Positions 41,754 through 53,764 of a stretch of DNA of 64,000 nucleotides are shown here, in pieces (position 1 is the first letter of the stretch; each line of letters starts with the position of its first letter). The stretch is taken from positions 186,001 through 250,000 of the forward strand of contig MSJI02000867.1 of NCBI GenBank assembly GCA_001931905.2, read 5' to 3'. The DNA comes from Cladosporium sp. IMV 00045 (Eukaryota; Ascomycota; Dothideomycetes; Cladosporiales; Cladosporiaceae). Both the position numbers and the translations under genes were made by a program. Below the pieces are notes generated by a model, which did not search any database, had not been told where the DNA came from, and saw nothing but the letters and a program-made list of their open reading frames with translations.

Positions 41754-43632
41754 TCACACCATACAAAGGCGTCCCGTCTGTAGATCGTAGTCCCAGTGAT
41801 CACTTCCAACTCCAGACAGCACATAGAGACTATCTGTTGGGTCGTATTTCGCTTTGATCGCTTTCAGACGCTCGTAATGCGGGCCGTAGAAGTCGTCCTT
41901 AAAGTCAGCGCTGTAAGGATTTCCTTCGTTCATGTAAGAGCCCGAATCCGGAGCCCAGTCCTTCCACAGCTTCTCCTTGTGCTCCTCTAGCCATTTGGCG
42001 TTTTCAGCAAGAGCTGCGCTTGGAGTGACAGTGAAGTTTGGCGAAGCAGATGCACCTCCGACGAACAGGTGGAGGTAAGCTGATTTCCATGCTGGAATAA
42101 GAGCGCCCCAGTCAGATGCCGGGTGGCCGATGACTCCTGGTCCTCCCGACAGACCAACGGTCATGTATGTCCCTGCGGTCTCGTTCTGTGCCGCGACGGC
42201 ACGCTGGAGATACGTCCTCAGGTCATCCCGGGGGATCTCGATGTGACGGCGTCCGAGCAGGCGACTGGAAGATACGCCACCAGATCCAGCTGTGTTGCTG
42301 CCAGAAATCTGCTTGTAGAACGCGCTGTAGTTGCCGGTGGGCGATGCCGAGTATGATATCGACACTGAATTGTTACCTGCATGTGCTCGCATTTTCTCGA
42401 TGACCGGATTGATCAATCCGTCAAGTTCATCAATTGACGTGTTGAAGCTCCACAGAGCTTGCATGACAATAGCACCAGACGTCCAAGACGGCGCGGCTGG
42501 GTTGAACTTTTGTCCTGTGGAACCAGAGGCAAGTGACATCGCGCCTGCCACTCCTGCATCCATGAGATCCGGAAGTGCTCTGAACAGCTCGGCAGCAGCG
42601 TTCCATGATGCATTGGTACCAGCCTCGCTTGTTGGCGCAACTGTGATTGATCCAAAGTTAACATCATCAGGGGCGGGGAAGTGTCTGATAACGTATTCGG
42701 TCACGACGCCGTACTGGCCTCCTCCACCGCCACGAATGGCCCAGAAAAGGTCGCTGTTCTCGTTCGCGTTTGCCACCAGGACTTCGCCCTCAGTGGTGAC
42801 GATCGTGGCTTGAAGAACCTGCTGAGCAGCAAGTCCATGAGTGCTAGCGATGGGACCGTGGCCACCGCCTTGAATGTAGCCACCAAGTCCAACACTGGGG
42901 TCTTGACCAGTAGTCACAACTCTTCCTTGGCTGAGCACAAAGTCCAGGACGTCCCCCCAGCCGTGTCCACTACCTGCAATGATGACATCTTCGGTGTTGT
43001 TCGATGTGCCTGGCACTTTCCATGCTGAGTTTCGCTCGAGTCGCTGGAAGCTCTTCGTCCAAATGGAGAGCGAGAACGCACCGCTGGATCTGTGATATAC
43101 AAGTTAGCGTCGAGGTGTGGTGCCGTATATTTTTAGATTGATCTTACCGGCCGTTAAGATCATGTCCTGTCCCTTTGACGACGATGCGTACGTTGCGTTC
43201 CGAGGCCCATTTCATCGCCGTCGCTACCTGATGCTCATCGGTAGCATTCACGATGTATGAAGGTAGTCCACCGAGCTGACAGTCTTGACGCTCAAAGGCT
43301 TCCGACTCTGTAAGAGGTATGCATGAGTTGTTGGCAAAGATCCACGCCCCAATCGATTCCGGTTGTGCTGCGTGGAAGATGCTAGATGTCCAGTTGCTTT
43401 CGACGGTTTGGCAAGAGTATGGCGATTCGAACGAGGAGGTATTCCAGCAGGAGGCGGCGACTGGAGTGGTGCTGATGAGTGCGCCATTGACCGACTCATT
43501 GAGTGCTTGCCATTGGGAGTGGCGAGGCCATGTAGAGTCGAGAGGGTTGGCTTTGCATTGCGTCTGGTTCGGTGCAGCTGTGGCCTCAAGAGCGAATGCA
43601 CAAGATGAGATAAGAGAGAGTATCTGCATCAT
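41754..43632 (-). CDS. Secreted FAD-linked oxidoreductase (VAO/BBE type), copy 1
   Basis: Exons 43148-43632 and 41754-43089 over a 58-nt intron give 606 residues. An N-terminal signal peptide (MMQILSLISSCAFALEATAA) and several Asn-glycosylation sites point to secretion. The PCMH FAD domain shows GTGHDLNG with His157, the residue expected to bind FAD covalently. GGYIQGGGHGPIASTHGL follows, then an NANENSDLFWAIRGGGG block. The C-terminal BBE segment contains YGPHYERLKAIKAKYDP. The position that carries the second, cysteinyl FAD link in bicovalent members reads DPSVGLGG with no cysteine, so this copy is probably mono-covalent. Substrates in this family include oligosaccharides and secondary metabolites. 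Confidence 0.9.
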
Positions 43633-44153
43633 GAGATGGATGATGTCGAATCTGCAGGTTTAGAGACTTCTTCTGCTGAGGTTCTTCCATGCCTTATGTA
43701 TGGCGCATTTGCACTGAGCATTATTGTCTCTCCTTGCACAGCCTGACTGCTCTGTGGTTTTCTTTCAATCTCCGAACCTTTTCGTTAGCACTCCACGATA
43801 TCGAAACGAATGAGGACGTATGTTATACGGTTGCAAGGCCTGCGAGTAAGAGAAGGTTCAGCATTGACTTTACATAACTACCGGTGGCATTTGTATTGTG
43901 GAGCACCAACGCTTCAGCAAGCTTTGTTAGCGTTTAGGGCAGCATACCGTAAAGCATACGCACCGTATCGAATACGCTGATGTTCCAGAAATGGGTCTGG
44001 ATCATCATTCTATTTCCTTACAATCATTGCGTGTTTGCAACAATCACTTTCCACTCTTCCCAACTTGCAGGCTTCACCTGGCCCTTCACCTCGGGCGTCA
44101 ACCTCTGGGTGTCAACACCGCAACCAGAAGCCTCGAACGACCCTCCCAACATC
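43633..44153. other. Divergent promoter region
   Basis: It lies between the minus-strand FAD oxidase and the plus-strand MARVEL protein gene. An A/T-rich CGAATACG-type inverted motif occurs near 43950-43980. No gene is seen. Confidence 0.35.
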
Positions 44154-44681
44154 ATGGCCGGCTCGAATATCGCGAATGAAATTTCCAGAGCAGCCAGATC
44201 TCAATACTGGCACGAGAGCGGATTCACCGGCGTCCTCGCCCGTGCTACTTTACGAACATGCCAATTCGCCAGCGCGGTCATAACATTGGGAATGTTCAGC
44301 GCCGATTTGGCGCATCGCAAAGGCAATCCCAGCTTCAGCTCTACCAATAACATCTTCGCCATCGTGGTTTCGGTTCTCTCCATCCTCACGTGCGCCTATC
44401 ATTGCTTTTTCACGGTCAAACGAGTAGCCTGGGTACTCTGGGATTTTGTGTTGTGTGTGCTTTGGGCAGCATGTGCTGGAACATTTGGGTCGACATATAT
44501 TGGAAAGAGCAGCGAACAAATGGATGAGCAGATCGACTCAACAACTTCTGCAAGCATGAAGGCAGGCGTGGCTTTCAACCTGCTTAGCATGTGTCTCTGG
44601 CTGATAACGTGCGTGCAAGGCAGTGTATGGTGCTGCAGCGCTCGTCGTCTCACTCGTCGGACTGATGGCGCACCAATATGA
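44154..44681 (+). CDS. MARVEL-domain-like four-TM membrane protein
   Basis: A 175-residue protein starting MAGSNIANEISRAAR. Four hydrophobic helices lie near residues 37-53, 66-87, 92-112 and 137-160. The first contains RTCQFASAVITLGMFS, the pattern common at the start of MARVEL domains in ascomycete plasma-membrane proteins. The loop after TM3 is acidic (SSEQMDEQIDS), and the C-terminus is basic and cysteine-containing. Such proteins organise membrane domains; the exact role is unknown. An in-frame upstream start (43980) would add 58 residues that look untranslated. Confidence 0.75.
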   Translation: MAGSNIANEISRAARSQYWHESGFTGVLARATLRTCQFASAVITLGMFSADLAHRKGNPSFSSTNNIFAIVVSVLSILTCAYHCFFTVKRVAWVLWDFVLCVLWAACAGTFGSTYIGKSSEQMDEQIDSTTSASMKAGVAFNLLSMCLWLITCVQGSVWCCSARRLTRRTDGAPI

Positions 44682-45938
44682 TCATGCAAAGAAAGGGAAT
44701 GTTTGCTGAAGACATGATATTTCCCTCTCGACACCGATGAATCAATATGCGACTTACCCTCTCGATATGAAAGGATCAATTCTCCCAGCTGCCTCAGTCC
44801 AGCGCAGCAGAGCGTTCTACAGGGAAACACTACATGCGATCTCGGCATTTGGAAAACCAATGCTCGCGTTTGAGCCATGATTTGCCATCGGCCGCTTGTC
44901 TCCAGTCGACCAGGTCCGAAAGCTCGAGCAAAAACGACGATCGCCAGGACCTTAAAGCCTTTGAAGGTTGATTTCGGGCATTTCGATCCACTGACTCTGA
45001 TTTGCCTTGCTCCTTTCACCTCGACCGTCGAGTCAGTGTATCACTCAATTGACAAAGGGAACAAGAGTGGAGAGAGCCTGAACCTCCAGCGAAAGTCGAG
45101 AATATTACCTTTGATGGGCTTTTGTTTTAGTATCATGTAAAGAACTTGTAATGCACCTTCATCTATTATAGTTTCGGAGACAAAGCTTCAGCATAATATT
45201 CAGAAACAGGCTTTGGTGCCTCTCTTGCATTCTACTGTTTCTTTCATCATTGCTGTGACTTTGAGGTATCAATATCGCTGACTAGGCGGGATTATACTCG
45301 TGCAACGGTAATTACCGGACTGAGATACAATTGAGATTAGGCAAGAAGCTATGGTGAAATAAACGAAAAGGCATCCTTCAAATTAACTTTTGCCTAGGGC
45401 TGAACGATTATAGTTCGCACCTTTGTGGCAGCTGATGTCACCCAACGATGGACCGTATTGTATACGGCAAAGTTTAGGGCACTTGGCGGCGCGCTTCTTG
45501 TTCGGCATGGAAGAGCCGAAAGAATCTACACAATTAGCTCACAACAGCATCAGGTTGCATGACATGCATGTAACAGGGACAGACTAGCCATTCATTCACG
45601 GCCCGTTGTGCAAAAATGGCTGCCTTGCAACATCTTGGGGTTGTTGGAATCTCGTGCTCTAAAAATGTTACTGTCGCTATCTCCGATCATACACCAAGAA
45701 AGGGGCCATTTCCAGTCAAATTGGTACATCATGCCTGCCACTTGCCTTGCATTACTCTGACGGCTGCATTGATGGTTGCATCGGCGACTCCGACTAAAAA
45801 TCCATTGCTCCCTGGATCTTGCTTGGAAATTCGTGACCATTCATCTACCGACTTGCTACTGGTCTAAAGGGCGGACTGGACCTCCACCAGATTTCTTTGT
45901 TATCATTGTCGCGTCAAGAATCTTGACTTTTACCAAAA
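44682..45938. other. Intergenic region
   Basis: A 206-codon minus-strand frame (44399-45019) overlaps the MARVEL gene in antisense and is not supported. The remainder is A/T-rich without recognisable features. The last bases hold the leader of the glycosyltransferase gene. Confidence 0.35.
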
Positions 45939-48783
45939 ATGCCGGGCACATCGCCTAATCAAGATCAGATGGGCACATGTCAAGCCGAGATCCCGTCAAG
46001 TTCGCTACCTAGCCTGCTCGAAGATGCCATGTCAGAAATGCTAGACGCTGGAAAAGACTTCGAAGGCGAGCCCGAAGCCTTGGAAGTCGGATTTTCCGAT
46101 GACGGACGACTGAACGTCGTGTGCCATGCGCCGTCTGGACGCCGACTCTCGCGCCTTCTGGAGGCTGGCGAGAATGAGAAACGACTGAAGCGACAAGAGA
46201 CGCCACCGCCTGCGTACCGAGAATTTCTTGATGACAAGCCGTATCCTCACAAGCTGAACATCGTCATACAAGTTGTCGGAAGTCGAGGAGATGTGCAACC
46301 TTTCATCGCTATCGGTTGCGCATTGCAGCGAGATCATGGGCATCGCGTCCGTCTTGCCACGCACGCTGTCTTCGAGGAATCTGTCAGGTCAGAAGGGTTG
46401 GAATTTTTTCCTCTCGGCGGCGATCCGACCGAGCTCATGGCGTACATGGTCAAGAACCCAGGGCTCATCCCTAGCCTGGACAGCTTGAAGTCAGGCGACA
46501 TTGGTCGCAAGCGAGACATGCTGCAGGCTATCATGTCTGGATGCTGGCAGTCATGCATTGAGAAGGATCCAAAATCGCAAGCACCGTTTGTGGCTGATGC
46601 GATCATCGCCAATCCGCCAAGTTTCGGTCATGTCCACTGTGCTCAGGTCTTGAGTGTTCCGCTTCACATCATGTTCACGATGCCCTGGACGACGACTCGG
46701 GCATTTTCACATCCTCTCGCCAACCTAAAAGTCTCTGCTGAGACTAGTGCTGGCAATGCAAACCTCATTTCCTACGGCGTTGTCGAATGGCTAACATGGC
46801 AAGGGTGAGTTCGATTCATGTCGCTGCGTAGGCTTTCGCTGACCTGAAGCGCAGTGTTGGAGATATCGTAAACAAGTGGAGAGTCGAGACGCTGGAGCTC
46901 GAACCCGTCCCAGAATCAGAAGGTCCCAAGCTCGTCGAAAGACTGGCAGTGCCTCACACATATTGCTGGTCTCCGGATCTCGTGGCCAAGCCATCTGACT
47001 GGCCCTCATACATCGGTGAGTCGTGAGAAAATGGCACAGAACGATCTAGGCAGCTAATCAGTTCAAGATGTCTGTGGCTTCATATTCCGAGAACCTCCAA
47101 ATTACCAACCGCCTGAAGATCTTGCGAAATTTCTCGCTGCAGGTAGCGTACCAGTTTACATTGGCTTCGGCAGCATCGTCGTGGATGATTCAAAGGCAAT
47201 GACGAGCATGATCCTGCAAGCTGTGCGATCACTCGGAGTCCGTGCCATCATCTCTCGAGGCTGGAGCAAGTTGGGAGAAGACTGCGAGCCGGACGAGGAT
47301 GTCCTCTTCCTCGGAGACTGTCCCCATGAATGGCTTTTCGCTCGCGTGTCAGCCGTGGTTCATCATGGTGGCGCTGGAACAACAGCTTGCGGCTTGCTGA
47401 ACGGCGTGCCAACATTCATTGTGCCTTTCTTTGGAGAGTGAGTCTTCACCTATCGGCCATTGATCAAAATGCCTGCTGACTAGGCCAGTCAACCTTTCTG
47501 GGGAGACATGGTCGCTTCGAGAGGTGTGGGGCCAGCTCCAGTGCGGTACAAATCCCTTTCCGTTCAGAGCCTGGTACAGGCCATTTCATTCTGCCTCGAG
47601 CCAGAGACCAAGATTGCCGCCGAAGTCATTTCCCGCAAGATGAAGCAGGAAAATGGAGTGCGGTCTGCAATCCAGTCTTTCCATACACACCTTCCTCCAG
47701 AAATTGGATGCCAGGTCATTCCCAACGAGGTCGCAGCATGGAAGCATCAGAGCAAAATGCGCTTGTCCAAGCATGCGGCGTCTACGCTTCTGAAAGCCTC
47801 CAGCATCAAAGTTGACGAGCTTTCATCGTGAGTACCAACATCAAGGTGATTTGTAAAACTTCGACTAATACGATTATAGTCTCGATTCAAGGCCCATCAC
47901 CATCGAGCCCCGAAGATGGGAGCCTGTGTCCGCTATTCTTTCTGCTTCTCTGCAAGCCGCAGGTTCGGTTGCTACTGCTGCAAAAAGAATGGTTGTAGAC
48001 CCTTATAAGGCGTACAAGCCGTCGACATCTCCGGGTGCATCGTCGCCCAAGACTAATTCGGCTGGGGCTGGTTCAAGTTCAGCCAATGGTGCTGGCGCAG
48101 GTGAGCAAGTCGATCTGCTGCTTCCGCCAATTGAAAAGAGCAGCGACGTGAACGGGCCGACGCAGAGTCTTGGGCAAAACGGAGCCCAGATCGAGGAACA
48201 TGGTACAGATGCTGTGGTCTTTCATGCGGCCGACGATACTGTTGCGAAAGGGAATGCGAAGCAACTGGCCACCACGTCAGCAAGAAGTGCTGGCCGGCTT
48301 GTCCTGTCGCCCATCAAAGGCTTGCTCGTCGACGTCCCTCTCGCAGCGACAGAAGGCATGCGAGCTCTGCCACGTCTATACGGCGATCGTGGATATGAGC
48401 GAGAGACGATCACAGACTGGAAAAGCGGATCTGTGGTGGCGGCAAAGTCTTTTGCCGCTGGCATCAATGAGGGCATGACTGACATCTTCCGGCTGACCTA
48501 CACGCGCAAGAAGCGCGAAGGCGCGAAAGGAGTTGCCAAAGGTCTGAGCATGGGACTTGTGAACTTCGCCATGAAGACAGGCTCGGGAGCGCTTGGATTG
48601 GTGGCGTATCCTTGTCGGGGAGTCTACATGAGTGTCCACTCGGCTTTGCATACTAAGACCAAGAAGGTCGTCGAACAGGCTAAGCTGGATGAAGGAGAGT
48701 GGCTGTGCAGTAAGCACGGCGAGGATAAAGCGAGAGAGAGTGATATTGTTCGATCTTTTACAATTGGAGGTGCTTCTCGTTGA
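45939..48783 (+). CDS. UDP-glycosyltransferase (sterol 3β-glucosyltransferase type) with long C-terminal extension
   Basis: Five exons (45939-46804, 46855-47015, 47068-47437, 47489-47827, 47880-48783) with introns of 50-52 nt give 879 residues. The N-terminal GT domain begins with VVGSRGDVQPFIAIG, near residue 110, the hallmark of sterol glucosyltransferases. The nucleotide-sugar domain holds YIGFGSIVVDD, the donor motif VVHHGGAGTTACGLLNGVP and PFFGDQPFWG. No GRAM/PH domain is seen upstream. After residue ~580 comes a ~300-residue extension. A low-complexity stretch leads to a Gly-patterned segment (EGMTDIFR, KGVAKGLSMGLVNFAMKTGSGALGL, about 775-835) that resembles lipid-transfer protein C-termini of the VPS13/ATG2 kind. 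It probably glucosylates ergosterol or a related lipid. Confidence 0.9.
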
Positions 48784-49805
48784 GGGCTAGTGTCTTATCA
48801 TGTTGCTGGAGCCAGATATCTCGATTCTTGTAGTCCTTCAAAGTTCTCATGGTCAGGGGTGAGGTCGAAGGACAACACCGAAACCCATCCTCCTTGCAAT
48901 GCTCATGTCGAAAAAGCAAGCCATGGGCATTCTCACCGGAGTTGTCGATCATTCGTATCCAACGACGCTGTCGAACTTCCTGCAACGGTAGTGCAAAGAC
49001 TGTCATTCGGCACCTGGCGTTTCGTCACATTCCAGCATTGATCATATCCTTTAGTATGCTTCGATCCTTGGAAGACAAGGAGTCGCTCGTGCATACCTCG
49101 ACCTCCTTCTGCTAGCAATGAACAGCACAGTGCTTACTTGTCTTTGATGATTTGCCAAATAACGAGAACGTCTAGCAGCATGGATCGTCTTACCGCAATG
49201 TTGCCATCGAGCCCCCTACTACCACCCGTTCGGCGTCTGGTCAACGCAAATCACCATTCTCTGTTGTTGGACTCCAGCATCATGGACTATCGTTGAAGCG
49301 AGCAGCTCGAGATCGTTGTCCTAAATCGCCACCTCTTTCGTGCTCTGCTTAAATGCCATTCTTGGGACTGTTCTTTCCAAGCCAGAGATCGATACTGGAC
49401 ACCCGGTTGATCGGAATACCTCGTGGCGCGGGGATGTTTGTCTTTTCCCACCGTGCTCCAGTCGCAAGCGATGTGAGATCAAGGGTAAAACGATCGAAGC
49501 CGCGAAACCAGGCATTGTCGTCGATCTGGATGCGTTGTATAGGTCTTGTTGGGGTTAGGAGTTGACATGGGATCAGCGCTGCGATCGGAACCGTTGGTGT
49601 TGGACTTTCGAAGGGAGATCCTCGAGATGCCTGTTTTTTGGCAGTAGTGGTAACACGCCTGCATGTGAATGGTGCCTTGGTGACTCCCTGACGTAGTCGG
49701 CACGGCTTTGCCGCATCAGAAGTTGTTTTGATCACGGCTCTCGCGTCGACCGACTCTCCCAAATACTTTCAGCAGAACGGCACGCCTACCTATTCCCTCG
49801 GCGAG
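48784..49805. other. Intergenic region
   Basis: Several short frames on the minus strand (49349-49762) have no family likeness. Probable promoter of the F-box gene at the right end. Confidence 0.35.
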
Positions 49806-50702
49806 ATGAACAACGACACCACCACCGAGACGATCAACGACATGAACAACGGCGCTGCCACCAAGAAGGGCTTGCTCGACCTACCGAACGAGCTTCTGAA
49901 GGACATCCTCGGTGCCTGCTCAACTCGCGCACTCTTGAGCTTGGCGAGCAGCAACCGCAGACTCCGCGCCGTGTGGTTCGAGCATTCGACTTCGATCATC
50001 AAAGCAGCCTACGGTCATACCGAGTACTTCGAGGAAGCCGTCGACCTGAGCCTCACAGAACGACGCATGGAAACGTCTGTTCAGCCTGGAGATCTGGACC
50101 ATGATACCGAGCTCCGCTTGGGCTTGCAACGCGTTCTGGAAAATGTCAACCTTGCCACTTTCGCTAGCGTCACCTACGACATGGAGTTGCGAGAGGAGGA
50201 CACCGGGCTCGAGATTCGCATGTTCTGTCGTTCGCCTTACTTCGAAAACTTAGGCTACCCAACACCAATCCTGGACGGAACTCTCACATCCCTACCGGCG
50301 GCTTTTTACCAGGTGCGCTGGACCATGCTCGCGTACCGCTACCCTGAGCTCCGACTCCGGGTTCTGTCAAGACTGCGCGGGCTGTCGCTCGCGGAACTCC
50401 ACACGATTGAAGAGATCAGCTATGCTGTCCAGCACTTGTATCTCGACGATCCCTCATGGGGAAGGGTCTGCCTCGGGCCCCGTTGGTACATGATGTCTGA
50501 AGTTCATATGCATATGGGAGATATAGAGTGCTGTGAGTATGCTTCTCAAGCGCTCATTGCGGTGAGGTTGGAAAAACAGAACGGTGAGTGTAAGGGATTG
50601 AACGACCTTTGGTGGCCTGAGCAGGACGAGGTCACGGACGAGGAGGTCACGGACGACGAGGAGGTCGACTTAGACCTGTCGGACCAGAAGGACGAGACGT
50701 AG
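49806..50702 (+). CDS. F-box protein
   Basis: A 298-residue single-exon protein. LLDLPNELLKDILGACSTRA (about 23-42), followed by LLSLASSNRRLRAVWFEH, fits an F-box that would bind Skp1 in an SCF ubiquitin ligase. The central part is helical with no LRR, WD40 or Kelch repeats visible. The tail is strongly acidic with a short repeat (EVTDEEVTDDEEVDLD). The start was placed at the first ATG, 49806. The substrate is unknown. Confidence 0.75.
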   Translation: MNNDTTTETINDMNNGAATKKGLLDLPNELLKDILGACSTRALLSLASSNRRLRAVWFEHSTSIIKAAYGHTEYFEEAVDLSLTERRMETSVQPGDLDHDTELRLGLQRVLENVNLATFASVTYDMELREEDTGLEIRMFCRSPYFENLGYPTPILDGTLTSLPAAFYQVRWTMLAYRYPELRLRVLSRLRGLSLAELHTIEEISYAVQHLYLDDPSWGRVCLGPRWYMMSEVHMHMGDIECCEYASQALIAVRLEKQNGECKGLNDLWWPEQDEVTDEEVTDDEEVDLDLSDQKDET

Positions 50703-51527
50703 GCCAGGGATGGGAGCGCTTCAACATCAGAGGATGGTCAAGGTGACAATGACAGTAAAGTGTGGGAGAAGTTTTTTGTTTTGGCGAAGTTCATCTTCCG
50801 GAGACGCAGAACGGAAAAGCGACGGCGCAAACGATGCTTATGTCTGCTCCGATTAGTAACAGACAAGCTTTGGGTGATCAATCAAATCAGTGTTGATGGA
50901 AGATCGCTTCTGCTTTGTAACTCTTGTAGTCTTTATGGTCCAGCGATGCTTTGAAAGGCCCTGCAACTCACAGCACACGGCACTCACCAGGAGCATTGTT
51001 CCTCTGAGCATCCTCGACTTCCATTGTCTTCAGTGGCCCTTTGCTCGAAACACTCTCCGAGTTCGTAATGAAATGTTCGTTATCTCAAGGTCCCATACCC
51101 GCGAGCGGGTAAGAACCACTCCAATATCAACCACAACACCCCTGCAACTGTGCGGAGGACTTCCGAATGCGACTCTGTTTCCCCAGCAGTTGCGATAAAC
51201 ATTTCCCCCGCCATCTCGCCGTGATCGGACTCTCCACACTGTGGAGTCTTTCGCCATCACCTACCGGTTCGGATTCGCTGCTTCTTCTTTTTCACAACTC
51301 TCACGAGTCAACATCGCAGACACCAATGGCTCCAAATGCGTCATTTGATGCCGCTAGGCCATTGCAACATGGTATACCAAGCCTTGGCGGGGTTGAAGAG
51401 ATGCCTGCTGGTGGAGTCGGGTGAATTTCGCTGCGATAAGTGACGGTAGCAATTGGGTATATCAGGACAATGGTTGACCTCGTGTTCGAGACGGAGGAAA
51501 CCCTCGCAGGGTTGAACATCTATCACA
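50703..51527. other. Intergenic region
   Basis: No gene is supported. A CGAGCGGG inverted motif lies near 51102-51110. The last ~100 bases are the leader of the carboxylesterase gene. Confidence 0.35.
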
Positions 51528-53225
51528 ATGGCGCCGACTCACGGGATCTTAGGTTCTTTATCTCTGGCCGCTCTGGCTGCGACTGCTCAAGCCGGCGAGC
51601 ACAACACCGTCACTCTCGATGGATACGGAAGCTTCTCTGGCACAACTGTCAACGAGACATTGAACGGCGATGCCTTGCCGCATGCTGTCGACGCATGGCT
51701 CGGAATGGACTATGCCACCCAGCCGGTGGGTGACCTGCGCTTCACACCCAGCACCTGGCCGGAGCCCTTCAATGGTACAAAAGCGGCGACTTCGTACGGC
51801 AAAGCCTGCATTCAAGAGTTGACGTCCGCTCTGCCGTACGAGATCCAGGATGAGGCCTGTCTCAACTTCAACGTCTACAGGACGCCTGGCTTTCCGCTTG
51901 ACCAGAAGCTTCCGGTCCTGGTGTGGATCCATGGAGGCTCATTCTATGCTGGCAGCTACAAGAGTTTCGACGCAGCGTCTTTTGCTGCTTCGTCTCCGGA
52001 GCCGATTGTGGTTGTGAACTTCCACTACCGCGTCAACTCCCTCGGTTCCTTACCATCCAAGATGATTGACGAGGAGGGACTCTCCAACATCAACATGCGC
52101 GACCAGAGGCTGTTCCTGGAGTTCGTGCAGAAGCACATCTCGTCCTTCGGTGGCGACCGCGATTCTGTGACCATCGGTGGTCGCTCCGCTGGTGGGCACT
52201 CGACTGGCATCCACTACTTCCACAACTACGGCATTGACCAATGCGCCACGCCTCTGTTCGCCCGCGCCATCCACCAATCCGGCTCCGTTACCTCTCGCGC
52301 CTTCCCGCCGTCCGATCTTCCCATGTATCAGGACCAGTACAAGCAGTACATGGAGACTCTCGGCTGCCCGCACAACGGAACCAACGCTGAGGCGCTCAAA
52401 TGCCTGCGCACCGTCAATATCGACGAGATCCGCAACGTCTCAACCAAGATCTTCAGAGACTACGAGCTCGACTGGACCTGGGCCTTCCAGCCCACGCAGG
52501 GCGGCGAGCTCTTCGAAAAGTCCGGCTCACAATCCGGCGTGGACGAGACTTTCTTCCACGTCCCCACCATCTCCTCCACCGTCACCAACGAAGGCCGCTA
52601 CTGGGAAGTCGGCGCCTTCGACACGAACGAAGAATTCCTCGACTTCCTCCACAACGTCTCCCCAGCCCTCAACCAAACCGACCTCGACCTGCTTGAAGAA
52701 CTCTACCCCGACCCGAACGAATACCCCGACTCACCGTACGCCAACTCCGTCAACAGCACGCAGTACGAGCGCTTCCAAGCCGCCATCAGCGACTACGCCT
52801 ACATCTGCCCGGGACAAGAGACGTCCTACCGCACCTCCGCGGCCGGCGTGCCGACGTGGAAGCTCCGCTTCAACACCAACAATTCCTTCCCGGCGTGGCA
52901 GGGCATCCCGCACACTGCCGACACGGCATACGCGTGGAACGACCAGCAGACGCAGCACCCGGAGATCAGCGCCGAATACCACGGCTACCTGGCCAGTTTC
53001 GTGCTATGCGGTGATCCGAACACGCACCGTCTGCCTGGGACGCCGGAGTGGGGCGCGTATACGCCTGAAGGGTATGGGTTGGAATCTGAGCCTGGGACGC
53101 AGCTGGTCGTTCAGCCGGGTGAGGATGGAACCGGTAGTTCTTCGTATATTGAGAAGGATGATTTGAGGAGGGATCAGTGCTTGTATTGGCGCGATCCGGA
53201 GAGGGCGCCGAGGTTGAATAAGTAG
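51528..53225 (+). CDS. Secreted type-B carboxylesterase/lipase
   Basis: A 565-residue single exon. The signal peptide is MAPTHGILGSLSLAALAATA. The carboxylesterase fold shows the oxyanion-hole motif VWIHGGSFYAGS (about 131-142) and the nucleophile elbow GGRSAGG with Ser220. A Glu in NEGRYWEVG is the probable acid, and the His in GIPHTADTAYAW is the probable base. Several N-glycosylation sites are present. It hydrolyses esters of lipids or xenobiotics outside the cell. A proposed start inside a Met-poor leader was avoided because the signal peptide begins exactly at 51528. Confidence 0.9.
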   Translation: MAPTHGILGSLSLAALAATAQAGEHNTVTLDGYGSFSGTTVNETLNGDALPHAVDAWLGMDYATQPVGDLRFTPSTWPEPFNGTKAATSYGKACIQELTSALPYEIQDEACLNFNVYRTPGFPLDQKLPVLVWIHGGSFYAGSYKSFDAASFAASSPEPIVVVNFHYRVNSLGSLPSKMIDEEGLSNINMRDQRLFLEFVQKHISSFGGDRDSVTIGGRSAGGHSTGIHYFHNYGIDQCATPLFARAIHQSGSVTSRAFPPSDLPMYQDQYKQYMETLGCPHNGTNAEALKCLRTVNIDEIRNVSTKIFRDYELDWTWAFQPTQGGELFEKSGSQSGVDETFFHVPTISSTVTNEGRYWEVGAFDTNEEFLDFLHNVSPALNQTDLDLLEELYPDPNEYPDSPYANSVNSTQYERFQAAISDYAYICPGQETSYRTSAAGVPTWKLRFNTNNSFPAWQGIPHTADTAYAWNDQQTQHPEISAEYHGYLASFVLCGDPNTHRLPGTPEWGAYTPEGYGLESEPGTQLVVQPGEDGTGSSSYIEKDDLRRDQCLYWRDPERAPRLNK

Positions 53226-53764
53226 ACTTGGTCTGCTGTGAGGTGTATCATGCTCGTTTTGTGTTTCCTGCTGCGATGGAAGACGCTCGACGGGTGTGAC
53301 TGGACATATATAACTAGCTATGACTATTCTTGTATGAATGCCACGGATTATGAGAAAAAGTGAAGCACATCAATTTCGACACAGCAAAACCACGCTTTCT
53401 CGCTAGAAGACTATGATACCAAAACATGATTTCCAAATGTGTTGACAAGCATTGTGGTATTTTCTTGGTTGGTCAAGGACATAGCCAAAAATCCAAACTT
53501 TGTCTGGTCTTGTCTGCGCTGAGCCGCGCGGTCGCAGTAGGCTGATCTTGGTGAGACTTTGGTCGTGCCTTGTTTCCTTGCTGGCATTATTAAGCTCTGG
53601 CGAATGAAACTCGAGCGATACTCCTCAAACGTGACCTTACCTGACCTGATCATCAGTCCGGTGACCTGACTATTGACTATGATCAACTTCCATAAACATG
53701 CGCTCACGGCGGGCGTATGTGCGATGACTGCCGACATTACCACCAGTCTGACAGCATCCCAAAC
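53226..53764. other. Intergenic region
   Basis: Holds the 3' flank of the esterase and the promoter of the channel gene. No gene seen. Confidence 0.35.

Noticed and set aside
52177..53166. 329-codon plus-strand frame inside the carboxylesterase
   Set aside because: Almost entirely Ser/Thr/Pro/Arg; an out-of-frame shadow of the codon-biased esterase.
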